Shown: positions 48,646 through 60,330 of the stretch, piece after piece
How the letters are laid out: every line of letters starts with the position of its first letter
How positions within the stretch are numbered: the stretch's first letter is position 1
Assembly (NCBI RefSeq): GCF_000150275.1
Contig: NW_002060947.1
Span: forward strand, 976,695-1,040,694
From: Trichoplax adhaerens
Lineage: Eukaryota; Placozoa; Uniplacotomia; Trichoplacea; Trichoplacidae
Length of the DNA: 64,000 nt
Reading direction: 5' to 3'
Notes under the pieces: model-generated
What the model was told of the DNA's origin: nothing
What the model saw: only the letters and a program-made list of their open reading frames with translations
The model's database searches: none
Made by a program: the position numbers and the translations under genes

Positions 48646-50665
48646 GGCGTTGTTGTTGCTTTCTTTTCCTATATTCAATCGTCACTTATGGCTTGAAAAG
48701 CTGATGCAATGTACAGCTCCAAATAGACTAATTGGAGATACAAGGGAGAGGCCAAGAAAAAGAGTAAATTATATAGACTGCTCAGAGCCTACAGTACAGT
48801 AAATGCCAGTCCAAGATATTGTAATAATTAATTTCGAGATTGGGTGGCAGGCTGGCAGCTCTGCAGTAGTTTCCACTGGTGGAAATTATTATTATTATTA
48901 TTAGCGAGTGGGAGTGGGCTGGTAGGGTACAGTAGTAATTGGTAACGCACTATCCAGGAGAATAACAAACTGCACTATTTGCGCTCATCGGCTAGCGTTT
49001 ACTACGATCTTGACTTACCGTATGGGACTGTATGTTGTAGTGTTGCATCAGCACGAAGTCAGGTGGCTTAATTAATCATAAGCATCCCATAAGGACCTGA
49101 GGGAGGTTTACCACTGCTAGTAGGATCCAATTCTTGCTAATTTGCCATGGTTGTGGTAACAGCAAGGCAGTCTATTCCATCTCTAATCATATCCATTGCA
49201 AATTTAGTCTATTAGTCTAGGTTAGAAATGCTAGAAATTGAATCTGATGAATAATTTTATACTGCTTTTGTCATCACAGCCATCAAATAAGTAAACTGTG
49301 TGGAACTGTTGCTATGGCTCGAAGTGGGACAATGATATGTTGTAGTATTGCATCAGCATGCATTTCCAGTAGTAGAAAGTCAAGAATAAATCAATCAATA
49401 CGCTATACCCATGCAACACTGGTCAGGAGTGGATCCCTGACTATATTTATAGATGGTAGAGAGAGATTTTATTAGTCCCTACTAGAGCTTCAATTAGAAC
49501 CAGCAATCAAGACAACCTCGATTCAAGAAATGACCCATCTTGCTATGGTCATGGAAACTGCAATGCAGTCTACACAATCTTCAATCATAAAATATATACA
49601 TTGCAAACCCAGTCCGTTCTCTAGATTACAACTATTGTTATGATTAATTCCCAAAATGCTATTCAACGAATATCGAAAAATTGCACTTACACTGGTATCC
49701 TAATAAGTTAAGTTAGCAGGTTTCTACCTGCAGCTTTGTAACTTCACTCCCTGACTACAATGCACTTTCTGACTGTTGTTTGACTAACATTTATAGAAAT
49801 ACGTTTACTGAAATATCCTCATGTGATTGGCACTACAAACTGTATCGTCTAGGATATACGTATAACGAAGCAGTATTGCCACGGAGAAAAAATTCACTAA
49901 AAATATTTCTCGAACTATTTATTTGTAGCTACGACCATAGATCACTAGCCTAGTGATCTATGCTATGACAAATCCCAAACATGGCCTATAACGGTATTTA
50001 ACTGCTGTGATAGAAGAGTGATGATAAAAAAAGTTGATCTCTTGATTTAACATAGTTGCAATATACAGCCGTAAAGAGGAGAATAATACCATTGAGCAGC
50101 AAAGTGTCTTATAATTAGAAAAGCGAACAACAATATAGCTATAATATATAATACGATAGAGTAATTACCGTAATCAACGCGTCAGACTACAGCATTTCAT
50201 AATTGGAGAAAGTCCCTTCTTGACGGGCTTATACCTATTTGCTATTAAATCCAACATGGCATATTTCATATACAGATAATTCGCTAGCTATTAAGCGCCA
50301 CTGTTAACAGGTGCGAAATTCATAGAACGGTAATACACTTTCATTTTTGGCAAGTCATAATTAAAAGAAATTAAAATAGAGGCTTTGGAAACAGTGTTAC
50401 AGCCTTATAAATACAGCATAACTAGACGTTAAGTTACTGAAATAAATAGCTTTCTATTACGAAGCAAAGTTTCACGACAGGACTCTAGCAATACCTTTAT
50501 GCATTTACAATGATCTCTAAATAAGAGTTTTTGATACATTTTCCGATTTTTAAATGAAGCATCTGAATTCAAGGTCAAAAAGAAATAATGACTCGAGGTG
50601 TACGCACTTTGCACATGTACAAAATAAATATACGAATATAGTTAGTACTAAACTATATGCAATAG
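48646..50665. other. Spacer between PGM2 and grainyhead-like genes
   Basis: It holds the PGM2 promoter on the left and the grainyhead-like 3' UTR on the right. Two diverged copies of a roughly 200-300 bp segment start near 49030 and 49330 (each with TATGTTGTAGT-TTGCATCAGCA and later ATTGCAAA...TAG). No gene is seen. A 61-codon minus frame at 50429-50614 has no domain. Confidence 0.45.
49936..49962. repeat. Perfect 13-bp inverted repeat (hairpin)
   Basis: CATAGATCACTAG and its exact complement are separated by a single C. It lies in non-coding DNA about 700 bp downstream of the grainyhead-like stop. It could be a palindromic binding site or a remnant of a small inverted-repeat element. No flanking target-site duplication is evident. 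Confidence 0.85.
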
Positions 50666-53600
50666 CTACGTAATTTTTAAGATTAGATCGAAATGTCCCG
50701 TTTGATTGTCAAAATTAAGCTGTATTTCAAAGTCATCTTCATCTTGAAAATGCTCTACGATTTGATCGTCCATATTTACAAGAATCCTAACCAAGATAAC
50801 AACTTTTTAGTACAGTACTGCATAATACCAATGAAATAAACGCTAACAAAAAAAAGTAAGCCTATAGTACCCCTTTTTTGTACGCTTGTAAACACCCGTT
50901 ATCATATCAGTTCGTACACCGTATTTTTTGGCAAGCTGAAATAAATCATGGTAATAAGTTTCTTAATTACAGTATTATTGGCCTGGACTTAGCCCATCAT
51001 TCAATAGTCAAAATTCACATACACAATCGACTAGTTCTGCTACAGTGCAGTTCTTCAGCATTAGCGCATGATATGCAGTTTCTTCTTCCTTCTTGACATA
51101 AATTGTAACAGCTATCAACAAAGATCAATAGTATGTTACTTTAATCGAAACCATGATACACATTCTGGCGTACAAAAAAATTACACAAACTACAAAACCT
51201 GGCGGAATCGGTCGCGCAACACGCGGTGTTTTTACTACAGGTGTTGCAACTTCTAGATCAGCTAATACATCCTATCGAAATCGATCGAAAAGTAATAAGT
51301 GAACACGTTAAAGGTGCCTTACAGTACTATTTCACTTGATATCACAGAATAATCTATTAAAGGGTAAGTTGGAAAATAACTTGATAATAAAGTGAATTGA
51401 ATTAATTCTAACGGTACCTTCGTTACTGCTAATGCATATGTAAATGATCGTTTATTCTCACGCTCCCTATGTAAGCAATAGTAAATCATGAAGACATTGA
51501 TACTAGACAAAGACTAGTGATACAAAAGAAGATATTTTTGTACCTAACTGTCGTAAAAAATGAGGATGAAGGATTACTTGATCCAGTAGGCGTATTATTA
51601 ACGTTTTCTAGGCGCTGAAAGACAAGCTGTTTCTTTAATACCTATGTCTTAGTCATCATAAAATTTGTAAACACTGCGAGATAAAAGATCTATTGAACAC
51701 CAACCAGTCGATTCGAAGTTTCGATATTCATGTATGGCATAAACAATACTGGTTTCGGACCTAAAGGTGTGGTTGGGGTTAGATATGTAGATGACGGCGT
51801 ACTCTCCATAATCGCCGACGATGCATCCACACTCTGAGCTAAAAGAATTAAATTGAAGAAAAGGAATTTCGTTTATTACATAAAATGAACCTGTCAGTAA
51901 ATAAAACGCAAAGTATACAAATATCCGCTGTCTTTAAAAACAAATTAAATTCATGATATAGTAAGAGTAGTAACTTACTATGTGCTTTAAGCATTTTTTG
52001 GATACGCTTCCGTGCAGTCTTTGACTCGTCCTTATTCTTTCTTTCAGCACCCTAATAAGATTTACAGATACAATTTAAAGGCAGATTGAGAATCTAAAAG
52101 AGGCACTACATTACATTGGTTGTAAGCATTACTTTGTCTCTGAATATTTTGACTTTGCAAAAGGCTCTGTGCACAGGTTCTACATCGCTAGAAGTTAGAT
52201 CTTCGTAAGTATCGATTTGCAAATGCAGAGGAATACCCTAAAATAGTAATTTGTGTCAAACGTACGGCATTGTAATGGTGCTTTCACTTAAAATACATGA
52301 TTACCTTCACGCCTTTTTGAGGAGAAAAGTCTGTGCTCAAACAATTAATACGTGCAGCAATCTATATAACGAAATTGATATTAATATCGTTAGTCGAAAA
52401 AGATAAAATGATAACAATAGATTGTTATGATTACTTTAGCATTATCGGCAGGATTCCAATAGAAGGCAACCGCATTATAAGCTATTTCTTCAATACGTTC
52501 TTCTACATTTTGACATGATTTGCGATCTAAGAAATAAAAAAGTTACGTCATATTAACATTGAATTTGGAGAAAACAATATTTTTATAGTTTTTAATTTCA
52601 ATATTTAGAAATGCTAACCTATATCAAAGGCACGTTGATTAGGATTGGGCTGCTGACTATACCAGTACTGCCAATGCGACATTTCATTATCAGGCTCTTT
52701 TTCTTCTCTGAAGACTAGATGTAGTATCGACTACATCGTGAAGAAAATATTGGTATATTACACTTTTGTGACGATACTTGCATAACTGATTTACTAAAAT
52801 ACCTTCAGACGAGTAGTTGAGGGATTAGATTCAGGTGTAGCCTCAAAATTAATATTGTAAAACTGGCCTGAAACGAGAAATGCATAAGCTAGAATATAAC
52901 TACTAGAACAAGCTATTAACTTGGCAATTCTATAATACCGTATGTCAATAATATGATTAAACAATAATTTACATAATGTATTTATAGAGTTGTAATTAGA
53001 GTATGATAAAGAATTTGTTACCTTTTCTATGCACGAATAACAATAATACTTACTCTGTTTTGTATCTACTCACTTATACATACCGCAACTGTCTGTACTA
53101 CAATATAACAGGGACTATCCTATTATTACAGTAGTGAACATTTTGTCCAACGCTTCAATAAAATAAATGGAAACTGGGATCATGTCAAATAAGCAACGGT
53201 AATGTAATTACCTTTATTGATATATGTCAATGCGTCACCAGTCCATTTATGCACTATTGATGCTGGGGCTTCCAAAGAAAATTTATACCTGAAAAATGAT
53301 TAACTCAATTAATGGACTTTAATCTAAATAAATTCTTATAGATGTTCACGATAGTTGACAAGCGGAATATTACAGTCATTGAAGCATTACTGAGTAGTCC
53401 CATTCAATATCTCAGTCATAGCCTATTGCAACTTACCTCTCTTGAGCTTGGAAGACCGTTGAAGATTTCGATGGAGAGGTAAAAGGAGGTAAAACTATAG
53501 AAGACATCTAAAGAAAAGGTATTCCTCATTTTCATTATCATCAATGAAACTTACGTAGACACTGTCAGTAACAATTAATATATTGGAAAGGTTGCGGCTG

Positions 53601-54255
53601 GTTCAAAGAATTAAGAGAATAATTTTAAATCAATAACGTACATCAGGGTCAGAATGATTTGTGGCACTCATTAAGTCACTATGGTTTAGCTCCGGCTGTG
53701 AACTTCCATCATTAGCTAAATTTCGTAGCGATGATTCTAAATCGTTGGTACACAGCGCTGGTTGATGGCTACAAGTATAAATAGGGAAAGTATTACGAGA
53801 ATTAGCGTTCTTTTACAACTGTGCAACAACAGTACGAGTATATACAGCAATGGCAATAACGATTGGTAATGAGCTTTAAATACCTTTGATTCGAATCCGG
53901 TGATTCGTCGCTTACGGATTTTACATTGCAATAATAATCCAAAAAAGTCAAATTACTATCTATATCTGTGTTACTGCTACTACCAGACAATAACACAGAT
54001 GGAGATGTTGGTGGTAAAGGTACATTTTGAAGGTAAGAATGCCAACTTCTGTTCTCCTTGGTTACAATAGGAGCACTATTGGTATTGCTATTATTACTAT
54101 CGCTATACTGAACTGGAGAGGCTTTTCGCCCTAGTTGATCAGGTATGCATGCATAGTCGGAGAGCTTTAAGTTGTCAGCTGTGCTCCTGTTGATCGCTTC
54201 ACGGCCGGCAGAGTCTTTGCGCGCATTTGAAGATGATGCTGAATCTTTTCGTGGC
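50666..54255 (-). CDS. GRHL: Grainyhead-like transcription factor (CP2 family), 5' end undefined
   Basis: Seventeen minus-strand exons with consistent phases: 53884-54255, 53642-53768, 53437-53507, 53212-53288, 52803-52867, 52619-52730, 52435-52526, 52305-52361, 52143-52238, 51979-52051, 51705-51838, 51544-51614, 51418-51502, 51199-51271, 51023-51111, 50871-50935, 50666-50786. They encode about 592 aa. Near the N-terminus is a WHSYLQNV...LDYY segment like the GRHL activation region. The CP2 DNA-binding domain starts near residue 190: LTYINKGQFY, EMSHWQYWYSQQ, IEEIAYNAVAFYW, NCLSTDFSPQKGVK, then a basic GAERKNKDESKTARKR stretch. The C-terminus is the ubiquitin-like dimerisation domain (KKYGVRTDMITGVYKRTKKG; LVNMDDQIVEHFQDEDDF). 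GRHL proteins control epithelial genes. The N-terminal coding exon upstream of 54255 was not found. Confidence 0.93.
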
Positions 54256-56265
54256 CTAAATTGTATATAAAATCATGTTTTGTATAAGTCGTGACGTCTA
54301 GAACGTATGCTAATACTGGTGATTGAGCCACTATACAGGTTATGACGGACAATTAACGATTAATACACGTAAGTCATCAATTCTAAAATATATGGTAAAA
54401 CTGCAATCGGAGTTCAGTCTGTGCACATACAGAGACAAAGAATTAAGTGGACTACATGATTGCGTGATTGATAACAGCTGATAGCAACGGAAGTAGCTCA
54501 TCATTGCAACTGATTGACTATAGTTCATTTATTTGAACGGTTGGTTACTAGTGAAGGCTATCAGCAGCAATGCTATGATTTAATTTGTCCATTTACGTAA
54601 TTTACAGTCATTATGGGCATAAGCTATTGCATTCTATGTAGGAACTCTCCACGGACATACAATACAGACGTTGACGCAGTCAATATTGCATGTATTTTTT
54701 CTCGGCAATTGTATTCTATTCCAATAGTAAATTCGATATTATGTACTGTACTTTTCAGCACTGCACATCTCTCAACAATTTGGTAACTTTACCGATCGCA
54801 GTTACTGTCTACACAGGTGATCGATTGTACGTTAGAAGAAATCAGGAAGGGATAAATTAATAGTTATAATATTATGTATTAGTAGTACAATATCTTACTG
54901 GCTGAAATATCCATTTGCCCTGTTGAGTAAACTATCGTACAAGCGAGAAATATTATTTTTAGTTGTTTCTACTGCAACCAGTAACGGCTTACGGACTAAG
55001 AGTAATATGAAACTGTTATTATCCGGTATCAAGTGGGTCGACACATATGGATATTAATGTAGCCTGTACAAGTATTTAAGAATCATCATTGTAATGTAGA
55101 GATGGACTGACATCAACATAGTAATGTGTACAACAGTATCTTCTTTTTAAATACTATCTATTTTTGGTTTAAGTAAAGTACTATAATTAACGATAGAGAA
55201 ACGGGTCAAATAATGGTGTGCCCCATCTAGCACGTCGAATCAGGAATTCAATTGAAAGTTACATCAACGTATGTATAAACTGTCTTGTACAATTGTAGTC
55301 CCTATCGCTATAACTATGACCGGATGAAGACCGTTGTCTACTTCTGTGCTAAGATATTTATCTGTATGTCCACCAATTTAGCTAAAGTGAATTTGAATGA
55401 TGTACATAAGACTAATATACTGTACTACTGAATATGAATAATACATTGTAAACTAGACTACTGTATGACAACACCGTAAAGTAGTGTATGCTTGAGCTCG
55501 CCTATTACAGTAGACGATCATCTCTTCTACGAGTAATATTGCAGTCATTTTGCAGTGTAAATCTACCTACAGATGAATGCATGTCTCCACAAAAACGCTG
55601 GATAAATAATAGTAATGTATGCAAGATTCACTTGCACCTATGCCGTTGTTGCAGCAGATTAATTCAATTGAAATGGATTGGCAGACCAAATAGAGTCGTA
55701 AAGTATAGCGCAGTACTGTATATCAGGTTGAAAAAGACACCAGGCGCTCATGCAATCCAACAATGTCAATCAACAAAAACAATACGAGCGCGCAAGAAAC
55801 GCTCCAGTGACAGTACTTGTAAGGTTAACTAGCAGCCATTCTGGTTGCAAGTGACGAAATAGAATCCCTATCTGATATGATTGTAACATCATCTTTCTTG
55901 ACTATTGTCATTTTTACTGAAGAATTGGACGTTTTTAGTGGATACGAATAGAATATCAAGTATTGATATGTTGTTGATCATGTACAGTAGCTGCAAGTAG
56001 AATGGGTTCTATACTGTATAGCATGATGGCAACGGGTTCAAACTTACTCTTTCTTAATTCGTGACGCCATAATCACCTTGAAAATGAACGACTTCAATCA
56101 TCCAAGTATCATTCAGTAAACAACAACGACAACAGGGCCAATAACTGGATATTCTTTTCTACCTTATTAATCGATCGATGGTGGTCTTGCCTATCAAAGT
56201 AGAAGTCAACGATGCTAAAATGGCAAGAAATCTACAGACTGCCGACTGCAGCATCAGTAGCAAGT
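54256..56265. other. 5' region of the grainyhead-like gene
   Basis: It should contain the missing first exon and promoter of the grainyhead-like gene. No convincing exon was found. A 114-codon plus-strand frame at 55488-55832 lacks domain similarity. Confidence 0.4.
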
Positions 56266-56420
56266 TCTCGTGTACACTGTACAAACTGTACAGTATGCTT
56301 GTAACTTGGATTCAAAATTTGTACTGTACACTGTACACTGTACACGGTACTGTACTGTACACTGTACAGTATGCTCATAGTGTGCAGTGTACAGTGTACA
56401 GTACAGTGGATTAAAATCTT
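56266..56420. repeat. GTAC palindrome-rich tract
   Basis: Dense overlapping copies of TGTACAGT, ACTGTACA and GTACACTGTAC. Because the words are self-complementary, all six frames stay open or nearly open and give spurious proteins of 70-160 codons (56178-56414, 56371-56853 and others). A smaller cluster lies at 56715-56755. Confidence 0.9.
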
Positions 56421-58833
56421 GTACAGTACGCACTGTGTACGTAACCGTCGGTGGGCGCGGTTCAAGCAAACGACGGTAGAATATTATTGGTGGAATTTGT
56501 GTCTCATGATAGAGCTACAAGAAATAGATACAGTATGGCGATATGTTATAACAACAGGAGTGCAGTATTGCAGCAAAATGATCAATCAAGTGGTAGTAAT
56601 GTTCATAATCTATTCTACAGTACTCTACTATCATGTTGAACATGATAGATATGGGAAGAGACTCGATATAGCAGGTACAGGTTTGCATCCGCGGCGAAAA
56701 AGCGGCCAGATTGTTTCCAGTACTGTACTGTACACTGTACACTGTACTGGTCGATTGGAAACCAATCCTACAATGCATTGTACGCTCATGTACCGTACTG
56801 GACGTGCAGAAAGTTCGACTACCTTTTGTCAAAGTGCAAATTCATCTAATTAATGGACAATGTCTCTGTCAATTCTAAATTTCTATACTATACGCTAAGC
56901 GTGCATTCATCTTCATCCTCGATTCTTGCATAGAGGTGGACGCATGTTTTGCACAGATTTTGGGGGAAACGTTGCCTATTCAAAATTCCAACCGAATAAC
57001 TGACAGTATAATATTGGTTCACTCATAACTCAGTCAACGTTAATCAAATAAGAAATAAAAAATTAAGGCAAGAATCAATTTATTGGCAACTACTCGCTAG
57101 CTGATAACTAACAAAGAGAGGCAAGCATACATGAAAGACATACGGCATGGCATGTTGGAAGATTGTCATTTTGAATTTTTTCAAATGATTCATTATTTTC
57201 AAAGTTAGAATGTAAACAATGTACAGCTACCAACGACAGTATGGAATAACCAGGCCAGTAGCAGGGGTATACTGTAGTATATGGTATATTTAGTGATGAG
57301 ATGATACGTACTTCTAATCCTTCTGCTATATTCTGACAGTTATCTGCTGGAACGTAATACGATCTATACTAATAGTATTGCATAATATAGTTTTATACTG
57401 TATGTAGCATATTAAGTCATGGCGCATTGTGAGTAGACTATAAAACGAGTTGTTGGCCAATGCCACCAGGAATTGTGATTATACAGGCAGCTGGAGCTAT
57501 ATTAGTGCTTTGGAGTAATAAAGGTCCTTATTTCCATGATTAAAAGGGTGCTTGTATTGCCTGTGAAGAATCCTTAACCTCCCTAGGATCCAGTGATCAT
57601 AACATTAAGTAATAAATTCAAGCAACATATCATACTGTGCTGTACATTGCCGTCAAGTACTGCTAGATGTGATTGAGTAGCGCGCTCATCACGTAACTAT
57701 TGATCTTATGTCATGCTAATAATTAGTAATACTGTAGATAGGCTATGGTTAATCCCTGAAGTTGGACTTTGCTCATCTTTGCAATGCAGATCTTAAAGAT
57801 GACAGTACCACTTGAAGCGGCACTATTCACCGCATAGGATGATGTAAATAAAGGTAATAATTCTCGAATATTTGAACTTTATTTCGGGCATTGTGCAACT
57901 TCGAGTTAGTTCAGAACTGATTGAACTGTTTTACAAGTTGATATTGCCTACGGTAGCATCTGCAATCGATAAACGACCGTACAGTACAGTAGACTACTGA
58001 AATTGATAAAAGGTAGATCAACTTATCCGGTGAGCTGTCCCTAAGGTTTCCTATGTGCTGTAACTACAACAATTAAAGAATAGATTATCACGAGCTAGAT
58101 TCTCCTAATTTTAGAAACTTGAATCAGGAGGATCGGAAAGGAGCATTTACAGTAGTGAAATGCGATGTAGAACGCTGCAAAGTGATATCTTGTCCTTTCG
58201 TGATAATCAGGCGTAAGCTAGTACAATAAGACAAAAGTAGAAATTTTAAATATCTCCAGCGACGTCCATAGGTAGAGTACTGTACAACTAACAACATTTA
58301 CTGTAGAAAGTGCTAACAGTATCCCAAATACGAAGGGTCGTTTCCTACAGTTGAAGAGGAACTTGTTATTGTCTTAAATACGCGAACATCAGATCATGAA
58401 GTCATTAAGGAAATGAGATTTTAAGCATTAGCAAGCTCTCATATCTAAAATCGTATAGAAGTTCTAAAATTGCCCGCAATAATATTTCTACAGACGACTA
58501 TACGCGTACATGTTTTTATTTTCATGATCGAATTTTGGGTAGCGGCATGAATTCTTCCTAAAACTGGATGAGCGATTTGTACATGTAATCACCTTTTGTG
58601 ACGAGAATTATTTCATTATCCACAAAATGCAGATACTTTCAAGATCAAAATTACAAACAGCGTCAACACCATATTAAGCGCTATTTCGTACAGTATACAG
58701 ATACACTTACAATTTTCAAATAATAGTTTTACTTGGAGTTCAAAATTTTTGCAAATTTTATAATATATAATTTAATAGAGTACATTAACGACATCAGAAA
58801 AGGCCTTTTCAAAATCAATGATGCTTCTACAGT
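56421..58833. other. Gene-free region 56.4-58.8 kb
   Basis: No gene supported apart from the GTAC cluster at 56715-56755. The right end includes the survivin 3' UTR. Confidence 0.45.
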
Positions 58834-59259
58834 TTATGAGTAGTCGTCGAGCACATCATTGCATTGTCTTTCAAACTTTCTGATGTAAGATTCAACCTCA
58901 TGATCAAATCGCAACATCTGCCTTGCATTTTCTAATTTTATAACCTCTTCAAACGTCATATCATCTTCGTCTTTTGCTAATTGTATAAACGGACACTTGG
59001 AGGAATGCTTTTCATGCTCTTGAAAAGGATCGTCATTTTGTTCCCAGCCGTCGAGCTCCTTCATGCAAGCAAAGCAAGTCACACAATCTGGATAATCCGA
59101 AGTTGGCGTATGATAAAATCCTGCTTTAGCCATTTTTTCTGCTACACATTTGGATTTCCTTTTGAAGGGCCAATTTTGGAAAGTATGCAACCTTGCAACA
59201 TAACTGTGCATAGTAAAATGGACTGGAAAATTTTCCTCTATTGCTTTGGTAGAAGTCAT
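58834..59259 (-). CDS. BIRC5: Survivin-type BIR protein
   Basis: Single-exon frame, 141 aa (human BIRC5 is 142 aa), from the ATG at 59259; the frame is open 6 nt further to a TTG. One BIR domain, about residues 20-93: HTFQNWPF, AKAGFYH, then the zinc site Cys62-x2-Cys65 (CFAC), His82 and Cys89 in EHEKHSSKC, at the same spacing as human C57, C60, H77 and C84. GWEQNDDP matches human GWEPDDDP, the part that contacts the histone H3 tail. A charged helical C-terminus follows, as in survivin, with no RING or CARD. Survivin is a subunit of the chromosomal passenger complex. The lack of introns among intron-rich neighbours suggests intron loss or a retrocopy. Confidence 0.93.
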   Translation of the reverse strand: MTSTKAIEENFPVHFTMHSYVARLHTFQNWPFKRKSKCVAEKMAKAGFYHTPTSDYPDCVTCFACMKELDGWEQNDDPFQEHEKHSSKCPFIQLAKDEDDMTFEEVIKLENARQMLRFDHEVESYIRKFERQCNDVLDDYS

Positions 59260-59369
59260 AACCAACGCAGTAATGCTTGCCAGTGGTTCCTAGTATGAAC
59301 AAATCAATCCGTAATAACCAACGCAGTAATTCTTGCCAGTGGTTCCTTGTATGAACAAATCAATCAGTA
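59258..59369. repeat. 56-bp direct repeat at the survivin 5' end
   Basis: ATAACCAACGCAGTAAT and what follows (CTTGCCAGTGGTTCCT, then ATGAACAAATCAATC) occur at 59258 and again at 59314. The two copies differ at four or so positions. The inner copy begins within the survivin start codon, so the 5' UTR/promoter-proximal sequence was tandemly duplicated. Confidence 0.9.
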
Positions 59370-59514
59370 ATAAATAACGAAGACACTCGATAGAAATTTC
59401 AGCTTATCAAGTTGAAATGATGAAGAGATGATATTTACGTTTGCGTTATTTACGTAATGGCAAGCGAGTAACTGCTGATGATTTCTTACGAAAGAGTTGT
59501 AACGGTTTTTGTTT

Positions 59515-60195
59515 TCAGTACAGTACTGTACAGTACTAACTGTACAGTACGTCGTACACTACAGTACAGTACTGTACTGTAAGTTTATGGGTGGTTGAAT
59601 GGTTAAGCATTTGAATTAGCCGCCACCTTTCAAGACATTCATTCCATAGTAATTCATTCTGTTCGTTCACTATTGATCCACCTTCACCTTCAAGACGTTG
59701 ACACGACAGATCGAAGGCAAAACAGTACTTTTACCACAGAGGTATGAACTGCTAGATACTGTACTGTACCCGTGTACCGGTGTACGGTACCATATACTCG
59801 TGCCGTACCGCTCCGTGCCATACCGTACCGTACCGTACTGTACAAGTACTTCCCATACCATCAAGACCTTTACACTGTACGAACCGATTACAGTACTGTA
59901 CTGTACAGTGTACAGTACAGTAAATAGTAGTACTGTACAGTACAGTACGATACTGTATGTAGTAAGTACTGTAGGCCTCATAAAAGTTCAGTACCTGGAC
60001 TGGACTGGACTGGACTAACAGTACAGTACAGTAGTGTAAAAATAATAATAATTACTGACTGGATTGTACTGTACACTGTACTGTACACTCCTATAGATTT
60101 TAACTTGATATTCAGAAATGTCTCGAACGATAGCATCTACAGTACTGTATGTTTGGTTGCGCACGGTACGGTACGGCACGATACGGTACGGTACA
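59515..60195. repeat. GTAC-palindrome tracts in a divergent promoter region
   Basis: Clusters at about 59515-59583, 59755-59965 and 60015-60195, built from CAGTACTGTACAGTAC-type words. They also contain a CCGTACCGTACCGT stretch near 59825 and a GGACTGGACTGGACTGGACT stretch near 59998-60016. Long strings are self-complementary and could extrude cruciforms. They lie between survivin (-) and the ZDHHC gene (+). Open frames here are repeat artefacts. Confidence 0.9.
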
Positions 60196-60330
60196 TGGAC
60201 CACACCTTCTGTGTGGGCAACGTTGTGTTTCTTGTTTTTGCATAACAAACTCTACTTGGCAAAGCCAGAATGAATGCAGATGTAAATTACCCATCCCTAA
60301 ATAGACTAACCAACGAAACTTTCTAAACTC

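Noticed and set aside
55488-55832. 114-codon plus-strand frame
   Set aside because: Cysteine- and arginine-rich composition with no domain. Considered as a 5' exon region of the grainyhead-like gene but on the wrong strand.
56178-56853. Overlapping open frames of 70-160 codons on both strands
   Set aside because: They lie in GTAC palindrome tracts that are self-complementary and low in stops. The proteins are repeat translations with no domain.
59670-60294. Several 60-106 codon frames on both strands
   Set aside because: Same GTAC/ACCGTACC low-complexity sequence, with mirrored frames on the two strands.
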